Assembly (NCBI GenBank): GCA_041392475.1
Contig: JAWKLZ010000002.1
Span: 372,001-436,000 of the forward strand
Length of the DNA stretch: 64,000 nt
Reading direction: 5' to 3'
Source: Chitinophagales bacterium
Lineage (GTDB): Bacteria; Bacteroidota; Bacteroidia; Chitinophagales; UBA2359
In this document: positions 9,386 to 17,005 of the stretch, piece by piece
How positions within the stretch are numbered: the first letter of the stretch is position 1
Layout of the letters: each line of letters opens with the position of its first letter
The notes under the pieces: model-generated
Seen by the model: only the letters and a program-made list of their open reading frames with translations
What the model was told of the DNA's origin: nothing
Databases searched by the model: none
Position numbers and translations under genes: made by a program

Positions 9386-9736
9386 ATGTATTGTTCTGAC
9401 CAAGAGCAAAATCTTGAAAGTATTACTTATAGAGTTTCTCTTTTCCTTTCAATAAATATTTCTTTTAATATTACTTCATTATTTATCTTATATGGGAGAA
9501 AGGTATCAGGGCAAAATTTTATTTTTGAAACATATGGGAATGATTTAAAAATAGTTATAGGAGTAGGTCTTATATTGCAGTTATTTGTATATTCAATGAT
9601 AAAAATAACCAATATTATTGAAAAATCTAGACAATATTTTTATAAAAACCCTCCTAAAGAACCTTTGAGTACTTTAATTTTTATTGGCTACCCAATTGCA
9701 TCTTTTTTTTCTATAATGATCTCTGCTATTATTTAG
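9386..9736 (+). CDS. Small AT-rich hypothetical membrane protein
   Basis: I do not recognise this 116-residue protein. It has three predicted transmembrane segments, around residues 17-37 (SLFLSINISFNITSLFILYG), 50-70 (IVIGVGLILQLFVYSMIKI) and 95-115 (LIFIGYPIASFFSIMISAI). Its base composition is markedly more AT-rich than the surrounding genes and its codons favour A/T third positions, which suggests recent acquisition. It sits between a Hint-domain remnant and a truncated C39 peptidase. By position it could be a membrane immunity protein for a lost toxin, but that is only a guess from context. The start chosen is the ATG in a run of TA repeats; the ribosome binding site is not evident. Confidence 0.5.
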   Translation: MYCSDQEQNLESITYRVSLFLSINISFNITSLFILYGRKVSGQNFIFETYGNDLKIVIGVGLILQLFVYSMIKITNIIEKSRQYFYKNPPKEPLSTLIFIGYPIASFFSIMISAII

Positions 9737-9893
9737 TTTAAACCATTCATCGGGTTTTGCAAAGCCAAGTAGTAGTTTCTGAGAGAATTAATTACATAGT
9801 CAAAATTATAGTATAGACACTCGGTTTCTGATAAATGCTTTTTAAAACAACAATGAATTTAAGGAATAATGCATATATGTATAAACAGAATGT

Positions 9894-10091
9894 GTGAGTT
9901 TCCAAAACTTTGGTACTAAAACTGAAACCTCAGCCACTGAACAGCATAATCTGAAAAATACCCCAAAAATTCCCATTCTACAAACAAACGATGCAATGGA
10001 CTGCGGTCCAACCTGTCTGCGGATGATTGCCAAACACTACGGCAAACACAATTCGCTGCAAACCTTAGCCCTTCAATCGAACTTCAAATAA
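9894..10091 (+). pseudogene. Truncated peptidase C39 domain (remnant of bacteriocin/peptide exporter)
   Basis: Residues about 25-55 read IPILQTNDAMDCGPTCLRMI followed by AKHYGKHNSLQTLA. This is the start of a C39 double-glycine peptidase domain, including the catalytic Cys in DCGPTC. The frame stops about 20 residues later. The C39 His and Asp residues, and the ABC-transporter membrane and ATPase domains that normally follow, are missing, and no continuation is visible in the next 470 bp. The start is a GTG, and the first ~24 residues look non-homologous. It is best read as the stump of a peptidase-containing ABC transporter. Together with the nearby Hint remnant it marks an eroded secretion or toxin locus. 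Confidence 0.7.
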
Positions 10092-10507
10092 GACCTTCAA
10101 TACATTCTCTCCAACACTAAAGCATACATTTCCCAACAAACTTCTTCCTTTTTTCAAAAAACACATACCTTTTAGCTAAAATTCATTTTTTAATCAAAAA
10201 ACTAAATAATTTAATAACAATACTATTTAGTGTTAAAATATTGAATCATCGGTTGTTACTGCAATTGTAGTTTGTTGTTAGTTGAAGTTTTTTGGTGTAA
10301 TTGATATGTTTTTTCGGTACATTTGTAATGATTTTGTCATTTTTTGATGAAAACACAGTTTTTTTTTTGATAAATTTCTGTTATGTTTGAAGCGAGTTCA
10401 ATAGAATGATTGTCGACAGATTAACCCTGAGTTGAGAAAAGTAATGAGCATTGATATTGTTGGTATCGTTTTTTTACTTGTAGAATGTGCATTATTCAAA
10501 TTCAAAT
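10092..10507. other. Gene-free AT-rich stretch
   Basis: No coding signal or RNA gene was found on either strand. It contains runs of T and a TACATTTG sequence near 10310 that resembles a Bacteroidota -7 box. The nearest TTTG lies 23 nt upstream, slightly too far, and no gene follows it on that strand. Confidence 0.5.
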
Positions 10508-10531
10508 GAAAAATAGCAGTAAGCTATTTTC
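10508..10531 (-). terminator. Probable terminator of the 10563-11294 gene
   Basis: On the minus strand GAAAATAGC, a five-base loop TTACT and GCTATTTTTC form a short hairpin about 30 bp after the stop codon. The T-rich part lies within the stem, so the call is moderate. Confidence 0.45.
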
Positions 10532-10562
10532 ATTCATTACTTGGCTTCAAAATCGAGAAAAA

Positions 10563-11294
10563 TTACTTCTCCATTTCCTTCACCACCATCTCCAACAACT
10601 CAAATAATTGAGGAGCAGTGCCGTCAATGGAGCGTCTCAACCAAAATGCGGGGGCTGTAAACGCTTCATATACATCTGCTTGTTGATTTTTCTCCAATGC
10701 CTCTGCATAATCTCTAAATTCTTCTTGAAAAGATCCTGTTTGGATTCCTTCAGGGGTCGCCATCCCCATCAAATATTGAACTTGCAGGTCGTGCAGATAC
10801 TCACCGTCTTCGTGGAGGTGGGTGTAAGCATTGAGATAGGTATGTGCCATACTTTTCAAATGCTGCTGATACAACTGTTTGGCTGCTTGTTTGAACATAG
10901 GATTTTCGAGTGCAGATTCCATGTTGGATTGAAGTTTGGATACAAACTCAGGATTGTAGTAACCAAAGGAAGTTTTATCATTGAAGTTCAACTCGCCATT
11001 GTGTGGGCCTCTGATAAAAATAGGACAGTCAAAAGCCGCTTCTACCATTGCCAAGGAAGCGTATTGCTTCACCATTGCGTATTTAGAACGAATGCCTACA
11101 TCCAGCCAGGTATCATCTCTTTCTCTGACAGGCTCATAATTCTCTTTTAACAAATCCCATAAAAACGTAACTTCCATCAATTTATAGACAATGGGATTGG
11201 TCTTGACATTGGCGGATGGATAGGTAAAAGAAACAAAGACAGAGCTGGCAGATAACAGCAATACACTGAAAAAGAGTACAAAAAATCGTCTCAT
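10563..11294 (-). CDS. Hypothetical exported or membrane-anchored protein
   Basis: I do not recognise this 243-residue protein. It starts with a clear hydrophobic signal or anchor (residues 5-24, FVLFFSVLLLSASSVFVSFT) after MRR. The rest is mostly helical and charged, with no Cys-rich or catalytic motif I can name and a single Cys in the mature part. The last 60 residues are strongly alpha-helical. It is expected to act in the periplasm or at the inner membrane. It lies downstream of the sigma-like gene and its companion on the same strand, but a 428-bp gap containing a MITE-like element separates them, so co-transcription is doubtful. Confidence 0.7.
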   Translation of the reverse strand: MRRFFVLFFSVLLLSASSVFVSFTYPSANVKTNPIVYKLMEVTFLWDLLKENYEPVRERDDTWLDVGIRSKYAMVKQYASLAMVEAAFDCPIFIRGPHNGELNFNDKTSFGYYNPEFVSKLQSNMESALENPMFKQAAKQLYQQHLKSMAHTYLNAYTHLHEDGEYLHDLQVQYLMGMATPEGIQTGSFQEEFRDYAEALEKNQQADVYEAFTAPAFWLRRSIDGTAPQLFELLEMVVKEMEK

Positions 11295-11433
11295 GATTTG
11301 TGAGGTTTATTGGTGAGCCAACCTTTATAAAAAAAGTTGGGTAAAATTTGTAGAAAAATTAGGAAGGTAATTACAGAACTTCGCTGAAGTTCAACCTTAA
11401 TACAATTATTCCCTTTTGGGTGATAAAACACTA

Positions 11434-11574
11434 GGTTCTTTGACAAAATCTGTGATTTGAGACTTCGGAAGTTTGCCGCTTACAAAATCAAAAAACTATT
11501 TCGCTAAAAATTAATCTCTTATAAAATGAAACTTCCGAAGTCTTTATTGCTTCCACAAAAATTGTCACAGAACC
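11434..11574. mobile_element. MITE-like element, copy 1 (141 bp)
   Basis: This 141-bp non-coding element is almost identical to the one at 21341-21481, with three differences by eye. Its ends are inverted repeats: the left end starts GGTTCTTTGACAA and the reverse complement of the right end starts GGTTCTGTGACAA, with 17 of the first 21 positions matching. A second, perfect 14-bp inverted pair, GACTTCGGAAGTTT, lies inside at 11461-11474 and 11529-11542. It is flanked by a perfect 8-bp direct repeat AAACACTA at 11426-11433 and 11575-11582, a target-site duplication. It has no ORF, so it must have been moved by a transposase encoded elsewhere. From memory, ends beginning GGNTCTTTG with 8-bp duplications suggest the ISL3 family. 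Confidence 0.85.
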
Positions 11575-11619
11575 AAACACTATTTTTAAAAGTAGAATAA
11601 CCGCTTGATTATAAACTGT

Positions 11620-11655
11620 ATTCGTAGCCCATGAATTAATTCATAGGCTACGAAT
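11620..11655. repeat. 36-bp near-perfect palindrome
   Basis: ATTCGTAGCC, one mismatch, ATGAATTAATTCAT, one mismatch, GGCTACGAAT: the two halves are reverse complements except for one C/A pair. It lies 37 bp beyond the MITE copy 1 right target duplication and 66 bp after the stop codon of the gene ending at 11722. It could act as a terminator for that gene or belong to a dispersed palindromic repeat family. Confidence 0.6.
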
Positions 11656-11721
11656 GGGAATAATTTTTAGCGAAATATCGTCATAAAAGGAATAAGTAAA
11701 TCTGAAAAAACTTTGAATCCT

Positions 11722-12396
11722 TCAATGAGAGGAAAGCATCTCTCTCGCACTTTCTTCTGTACAGACATACAAACGATTCGTCATGGGTGTTCCATTCACC
11801 AAAATCGTCCAATAGTACAAGCCTGTGGGAAATTGCAGCTTATCTTCAATAGAAATTTGAAACTCATGGCTACCCTTTGGCACTTCCATTTCTTCTATGT
11901 CCCCACCTTTTGCATTTTTGAAGTGAATCCAATAGGACTTAGCAGTTGCTTGAGAAAAAACGAAGGTGATGGATTGAACACAAACCGCATCTTTTTTGGG
12001 GCGAATAACTTCCATATCCAAATTTGTTGCCTTGAAACTCAATGCCATTTTACGCTCCATTTTTCGGTTGGGAGTCGTTTGTTCGGCAAGAGCCTGTCGT
12101 AAAATATCTTCCATTGCAGCCTCCAGATTTGTCCAGTCTATTGAGACAAGAGAAGGATTCATCGAAGTTTGCAAAAAAAATGGGTGCGGATTTTCCAAAA
12201 CCATTGAAGGAATTAATAATTCGTATAAGTCTTCAATGTCTTCTCTACTTTCATCCTCTTTCCACACATATTCTATGAGTTCCTCTGGCAAATCATCTAC
12301 CTTAGATAGGTGCATGGCATGTGCATATATAATCCGACCTTCTTTTGTCAGCTTTCCTTCATCATCAAAAATTCTTTCTAAATACCTCATCATCAA
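11722..12396 (-). CDS. Hypothetical companion of the sigma-like protein
   Basis: I do not recognise this 224-residue soluble protein. It has no signal peptide or membrane segment. The first ~110 residues are acidic and helical. The last ~110 look beta-rich, ending HEFQISIEDKLQFPTGLYYW and TILVNG, which resembles an Ig-like or PPC-like sandwich strand pattern. It is encoded 96 bp downstream of the sigma-region-2 protein on the same strand and probably shares its transcript. By analogy with sigma/anti-sigma pairs it could bind that protein, but no anti-sigma motif is visible and this remains a guess. The start chosen is the first of three Met codons (MMMRYLE). Confidence 0.65.
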   Translation of the reverse strand: MMMRYLERIFDDEGKLTKEGRIIYAHAMHLSKVDDLPEELIEYVWKEDESREDIEDLYELLIPSMVLENPHPFFLQTSMNPSLVSIDWTNLEAAMEDILRQALAEQTTPNRKMERKMALSFKATNLDMEVIRPKKDAVCVQSITFVFSQATAKSYWIHFKNAKGGDIEEMEVPKGSHEFQISIEDKLQFPTGLYYWTILVNGTPMTNRLYVCTEESAREMLSSH

Positions 12397-12492
12397 AAAT
12401 TAAACCGTCAACATATTATACTAATCAAAACCTCTTTCATTTCTTACAATTAGGATAGACGTTTTGGAGTATTGATTTTGTAAGGTTATCCT

Positions 12493-13536
12493 TTAATTTT
12501 TTTTATAAAATTTGTAAATCAAGAATTCAAAGTAAGCATCCCTCGCCTTCTTCTCGTTTTGGGGCAATTCTTTAAAGAGTGTTTTCTTCAATTTTATTAG
12601 AATCGCTTGAAACCAATGACGGAATGACTCAGAATTAACAGAAATTTTATCTCCTTCCAATTCACCTATGAATTCTGCAATCAGCGTAAACAAGGCAGCT
12701 TGCGGTAGTTCATGATAGTTTTTTCCAAAATAAGATAACACTTCTACCAACAACTTATCGGAACAATCTGCATACAAACCTCGAATGTCTCCTTCAATCA
12801 GCTTCATTTTATACAAAATTTTTAGCGCAAACTCAAAACGTCTGCGTCTTTGACTTGGCAATACCTTCAAAAAAGTTTGTAACCTTCGGAGATGCCCTTC
12901 TACAAGGTCTGTGTATATTAAACTTTGCCCAGCAGCAAGCTGTTGAGTTTCTTCCATTGCCTCCACATCGCTGGAAAGCGTAGCCTTTTTGTGGCGTCTT
13001 ATTTTTCTCAACTCATCTATCATGCTGTGATAGGCTATCTTGTAGAAGTAAGTGCTAAACAACGCATCCCCTTTGTATTGTTGGGTCAGCTTGCCACTAT
13101 CAGCTTTCTGCAAAAGACGGGCTTGTATGTTGGCAATCAAATCGGCCTGTATGTCCTCTTCAAGGGGTTCACCATTCACCCTCTGTTTATAAACAATATG
13201 CTTGATAATGGATTGATATTTGACAACCAACTTGCCCACATCCGTATGTAATAACTCAATATCTTTCGCATTGTTGTTCTTAAACAGTTTTAGACAAGCC
13301 TCTCTGACCCACTCTACTATCAACGAATCTTGAGGGATTTCATTTTCATAAGGAACAGATGTATTCTCCCAATTCTGCTCAAGGTATAGCAGCAATCTCT
13401 TGAACAATCCCTTTCTGGCATTGTCTGATAAATGAATATTTCGTTTTAGACAATAAGCACGAAAAACTTTTTTAATCAATGCTTGATTGTCTTGTAAAAT
13501 GGATTGAGGCATTGGTGTGCGAGGTTTAAAAAACAT
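12493..13536 (-). CDS. Sigma-70-region-2-like protein without recognisable region 4
   Basis: The 347-residue protein contains a sigma-70 region 2 signature at about residues 105-185: DIQADLIANIQARL, then ALFSTYFYKIAYHSMIDELRKIRR, the helix pair that in sigma factors contacts beta-prime and the -10 element. It is unusual in having about 95 residues before this domain and about 160 after it. The C-terminal part is helical and basic (LPSQRRRRFEF, FRHWFQAILIKLKK) but shows no obvious region 4 helix-turn-helix. It may be a divergent group of ECF-like factors specific to Saprospiria. It is followed by a 224-residue gene of unknown function. The start could also be the Met at residue 9. Confidence 0.65.
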   Translation of the reverse strand: MFFKPRTPMPQSILQDNQALIKKVFRAYCLKRNIHLSDNARKGLFKRLLLYLEQNWENTSVPYENEIPQDSLIVEWVREACLKLFKNNNAKDIELLHTDVGKLVVKYQSIIKHIVYKQRVNGEPLEEDIQADLIANIQARLLQKADSGKLTQQYKGDALFSTYFYKIAYHSMIDELRKIRRHKKATLSSDVEAMEETQQLAAGQSLIYTDLVEGHLRRLQTFLKVLPSQRRRRFEFALKILYKMKLIEGDIRGLYADCSDKLLVEVLSYFGKNYHELPQAALFTLIAEFIGELEGDKISVNSESFRHWFQAILIKLKKTLFKELPQNEKKARDAYFEFLIYKFYKKN

Positions 13537-13631
13537 CTTTTATCAACAAAAAAAATAACCTTGTATTGAATATATAGACACAAAAGGTCTCTAATCTCTA
13601 AGAGTTGATAGTAAAGATAAGAAAGTTCCTT

Positions 13632-15899
13632 TTACCAAACCAAGACCTTCAAAAAAGCATTTTCAACCTTGACAATATACATCCCCGAAGCCCAATTGGA
13701 AGTCTCAATTAGTACATTTTTAACCACCGTATTTTCATACATTACTTTCCCCGTCAAATCATACACGTACAAGGCTCTCTCTTTCTGTTGAAGTGAACCA
13801 ATCTCTACCGAAAATGATTCCGCAACAGGATTTGGCATCGCCTTCAATACAATCGTTTCCAAAACAGGCGTTTCTATACCAACAACCACTCCGTTCTCTG
13901 TGCCAAAAGTCGGTGCAATCGCCTGAAAATTCCCTGTGCCGTTCGGAAAACGACCATAAGCCACATCCGTATTCTGGTCGACATAACTCACATCATCCGC
14001 TATTTCGCCCGAAGGATTCACTAAAATAACAGACTCCGCCGAAGCCGACAATTTGAAGTTGGTGTGCAAACCCTCTTGACCTTCATCATCATCTGCCCAA
14101 ATTGTCAAATACCCTTTCGCTTCAATGACCGTACCCGCAGGAAATACCCACTGCATCAAATCCTCTGCATCATCCGAAAGAAAATAGCCCTCCAAATTGA
14201 TGCTCTCCGAACCATTGTTGTAGAGTTCTATCCAATCTTCAAATTCTCCATCTTGGTCTGCCACTGTTGCATCATTGGAAGCCATAAATTCGTTGATAAC
14301 CAAATCGCCTAATGTTGGCTCTGAAACCATTGCAGTGAAAGAATAAAACTCATGAGCGGCTCTTTTTGGAGAAAATATGCCCGCATTTTCGTTTTCGGCA
14401 TAGATGTAATATTCTACCAATGCACCACCAACTTCAATGTCCGCCCCAAAAACGCCATCATTTGCAGCACCATCATTGTGTGCGCCATCATCCAACATTT
14501 GAACTGTATTGAAGGGTGCGCCCAATTCACTTCTATAGTTCAATAAAGCTGTATTTCCATCTGCTATTGAAGCTAAAATGGTGACGTTTTGGTTGATGAC
14601 AGGGTTTTGAGTGGATAAAGCAATTTCTGAAATGGTTGGTTCTGTTTGATTGAAGTCAGCAAGCCCCAATAAGTAGCTGCTTCTAACGTCCATCAGGTTA
14701 GTGATGCCAGGTGTTGAGCCTCCTCCTGGTCCGCCGCCGCCATTGACATCGCTTGTGAGGTTGCTTGTGAAATTATTGTAAGTGAAAAACTTATTGTCGT
14801 CTGCTTGTACTGCTGCATCAATCACTGCCTGAAGGGCTTCGCCCGTAGCTCGATAACTGCCATTGTCGAAGTTTTCTAAAAGAATGGTTTTGCAGTGAGC
14901 AAGGTACATTTTTTTGTAAGTCGGAACACTCAGCATTTTTTGAATCAATGGATAATTGGCATCAGTTGCGTGGAGAAGGTGGTTCATTCTTTGTTTTGAA
15001 GTAGTGTTGGTGAGGTTGCCCGAACCTGTATCCGAGAAACGTCCAAAGGATTCGTTCAAATCCCATACAACAGGCAAAAACCTTCCATAATCATCTCGGT
15101 ACAAATAGTAGTTCTGGGCAAATCTCCCACTGTAACTGTCCAAATTGACCAATACATTGTTGAAAGCGTGCATCCACAGCACCTTATCCACATCCAAAAC
15201 TGCTTCAATTTGATCGGTGTGATTCGCCAATGTATCGCAGAGGTCAATCAATTCTTGCCAACCTGCATCGGACTTCAATTCGTAGGCAGCGTAGTAGTCA
15301 GTGCTGTCTTGTCCCAAATAGACCAAATTGGGCAGGTCATTGGATTGTGGGCCTGCCCCATCAGGTGGATTGCATTTGAAGAAGGTATTTTTTTTGGAAT
15401 AGAAATATTTGTTTACAAAGGTTTTTGTGATGGATTCTGAGTTGCTGTAAAGACCAATCAAGTTGCCATTGACATACACATTGGCGTAGTTGGAAAGTGG
15501 CGCAACCATGTATTGCCGCAAAATTTGGTAGGACAATACTTCCCTCAAAAAAGAAGGGTCTTTGGCGACATTGCTCAGTTTGATGTCTTTGTAGCCTTGA
15601 TAGTTCTGAGATTTGTAGGTGTCCAACTCGATGTGGAAAGGATTTTTGGTTTGGTTGGCATTGTAGGTACTATTGCCTTTGTATTTCACCCCAACACTGT
15701 CAAAAACTTCTCCATTGATGGTCACGCTTTGCGCCATGATGTAGTCTTCATCTCCTTGTTTTTGAGCATCTAAAAGCTGGTCCCAATTGCTTTGTGCAAA
15801 GGTGATTTCGATGGTTTGGATGGTGTAGAGGTCGTAGAACTCTTGGGCGGATGCCATGGTGGTCATCAGTACGAAGAAGGTAAAAATTAAATATTTCAT
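13632..15899 (-). CDS. Secreted CotH-like protein with lamin-tail domain and T9SS sorting domain
   Basis: The 755-residue protein has a signal peptide (LIFTFFVLMTTMASAQ). Residues about 25-360 are CotH-like, an atypical secreted kinase fold, with VGVKYKGNSTYN and FLPVVWDLNESFGRF as family landmarks. A Gly-rich linker follows near residue 390. A beta-sandwich segment with STQNPVINQNVTI lies around 430-520. A lamin-tail domain occupies about 530-650 (LVINEFMASNDATV, EDWIELYNNG). The last ~75 residues are a type A T9SS sorting domain (AMPNPVAESFSVEIG, GMYIVKVEN). It is predicted to cross the outer membrane by T9SS and to be surface-bound or released. Whether the CotH part is an active kinase cannot be told by eye. 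Confidence 0.9.
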   Translation of the reverse strand: MKYLIFTFFVLMTTMASAQEFYDLYTIQTIEITFAQSNWDQLLDAQKQGDEDYIMAQSVTINGEVFDSVGVKYKGNSTYNANQTKNPFHIELDTYKSQNYQGYKDIKLSNVAKDPSFLREVLSYQILRQYMVAPLSNYANVYVNGNLIGLYSNSESITKTFVNKYFYSKKNTFFKCNPPDGAGPQSNDLPNLVYLGQDSTDYYAAYELKSDAGWQELIDLCDTLANHTDQIEAVLDVDKVLWMHAFNNVLVNLDSYSGRFAQNYYLYRDDYGRFLPVVWDLNESFGRFSDTGSGNLTNTTSKQRMNHLLHATDANYPLIQKMLSVPTYKKMYLAHCKTILLENFDNGSYRATGEALQAVIDAAVQADDNKFFTYNNFTSNLTSDVNGGGGPGGGSTPGITNLMDVRSSYLLGLADFNQTEPTISEIALSTQNPVINQNVTILASIADGNTALLNYRSELGAPFNTVQMLDDGAHNDGAANDGVFGADIEVGGALVEYYIYAENENAGIFSPKRAAHEFYSFTAMVSEPTLGDLVINEFMASNDATVADQDGEFEDWIELYNNGSESINLEGYFLSDDAEDLMQWVFPAGTVIEAKGYLTIWADDDEGQEGLHTNFKLSASAESVILVNPSGEIADDVSYVDQNTDVAYGRFPNGTGNFQAIAPTFGTENGVVVGIETPVLETIVLKAMPNPVAESFSVEIGSLQQKERALYVYDLTGKVMYENTVVKNVLIETSNWASGMYIVKVENAFLKVLVW

Positions 15900-16148
15900 G
15901 TTTTTATTTGAAGAAGTGAATGAATAAAAATAGATGACAAACTAATCCTATAACCAATGTGGTGCAAAGAAGTAGTAAATGGTTGCATTGTGATGGGTAG
16001 TTGAAAGACTATTCTTTTGACAAGTTTGATTCGAAAATCCTTCGATAGGAGGGTATTTTTTTTTCTATGGCACACTTCAAAAATAAGTTTATCAATTTTA
16101 TTTTATAATAAACTGATATTGAAGTGTTTTTTTAATTTTCATTTATTC

Positions 16149-16994
16149 CTATGAGTTTTCCTTTTCTATTCGTTTGGCAATCAGCCCTGTGTAAGCAGAT
16201 GGAAGAAAACGCACCAACCTGTCCAACAGCTTTGCCAAATGACCTGTGACGATACGCACTTTTTTTTGTTCGATTCGTTTGGCAATCGTTTGGGCGATTT
16301 CCAATGGAGGAGTAATCAGGAGTTTGTTTTCGGTTTCGAGTGCCTGCGCCTTCAAACTTTCGTCGTTCCAACGAGCGCTTTTGGCAATGTTGGTGTTGAT
16401 ACCGCCTGGATGCACCGAATGAATTGTGACGTGTGGAAAGTCTATGCTTGCTTCCATTCGGAGAGATTCGGTGAAGCCACGAATGGCAAATTTGGAGGAA
16501 CAGTAAGGGCCTTGATAAGCAATACCTGCCAAACCAAAAACGCTGGAAATATTGACAATGGCTGCTTCCTTTTGTTTTCTCAATAGGGGCAAAAAAGCTT
16601 TGGTGCCATACACCATCCCCCAAAAATTGATGTTCATCACCCATTCAAAATCTTCATAGGTCACCTCTGCTATCGAGATGCGCCCAAGTGCAACTCCTGC
16701 ATTGTTGATAACCACATCTACTTGACCAAATTGCTCTACTACAAAATCCGCAAAACCTTGCATCGCCATTCTGTCCGAAACATCAAAAACCAAGGATTCA
16801 ATTCTTTGCCCCGTTGTAGCATTGTACTTCAATTCTGCAACTACTTGTTGTAGAGCCACTTCATTGAAGTCATTCAATGCCAAATGACACCCTTTAGAAA
16901 GGAAAACCGTCGCCAATGCTTTTCCAATTCCAGAAGCGGCTCCTGTGATGACGATGACTTTGTTTTTTAGGTTTTTCATTTTGTAAAATTTCAA
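16149..16994 (-). CDS. Short-chain dehydrogenase/reductase (SDR)
   Basis: The 281-residue protein has the classical SDR nucleotide-binding motif TGAASGIG near residue 18, NNAGVA near residue 96, a Ser in NISSVFG and the catalytic YxxxK as YCSSK near residue 165. The PG motif follows as VHPGGINT. Length and order fit a classical SDR using NAD(P). The C-terminal ~60 residues include EIAQTIAKRIEQKK and hydrophobic RLVRFLPSAYTGLIAKR, typical of SDRs acting on lipophilic substrates at the membrane. The start is either this Met or the Met five residues later. It lies 11 bp downstream of the large T9SS protein gene on the same strand. Substrate unknown. Confidence 0.9.
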   Translation of the reverse strand: MKFYKMKNLKNKVIVITGAASGIGKALATVFLSKGCHLALNDFNEVALQQVVAELKYNATTGQRIESLVFDVSDRMAMQGFADFVVEQFGQVDVVINNAGVALGRISIAEVTYEDFEWVMNINFWGMVYGTKAFLPLLRKQKEAAIVNISSVFGLAGIAYQGPYCSSKFAIRGFTESLRMEASIDFPHVTIHSVHPGGINTNIAKSARWNDESLKAQALETENKLLITPPLEIAQTIAKRIEQKKVRIVTGHLAKLLDRLVRFLPSAYTGLIAKRIEKENS

Positions 16995-17005
16995 ATTCCA
17001 TAATA

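Noticed and set aside
10200..10380. A small RNA starting from the TACATTTG box near 10310.
   Set aside because: The possible -33 is 23 nt away, and no terminator or structured segment follows convincingly.
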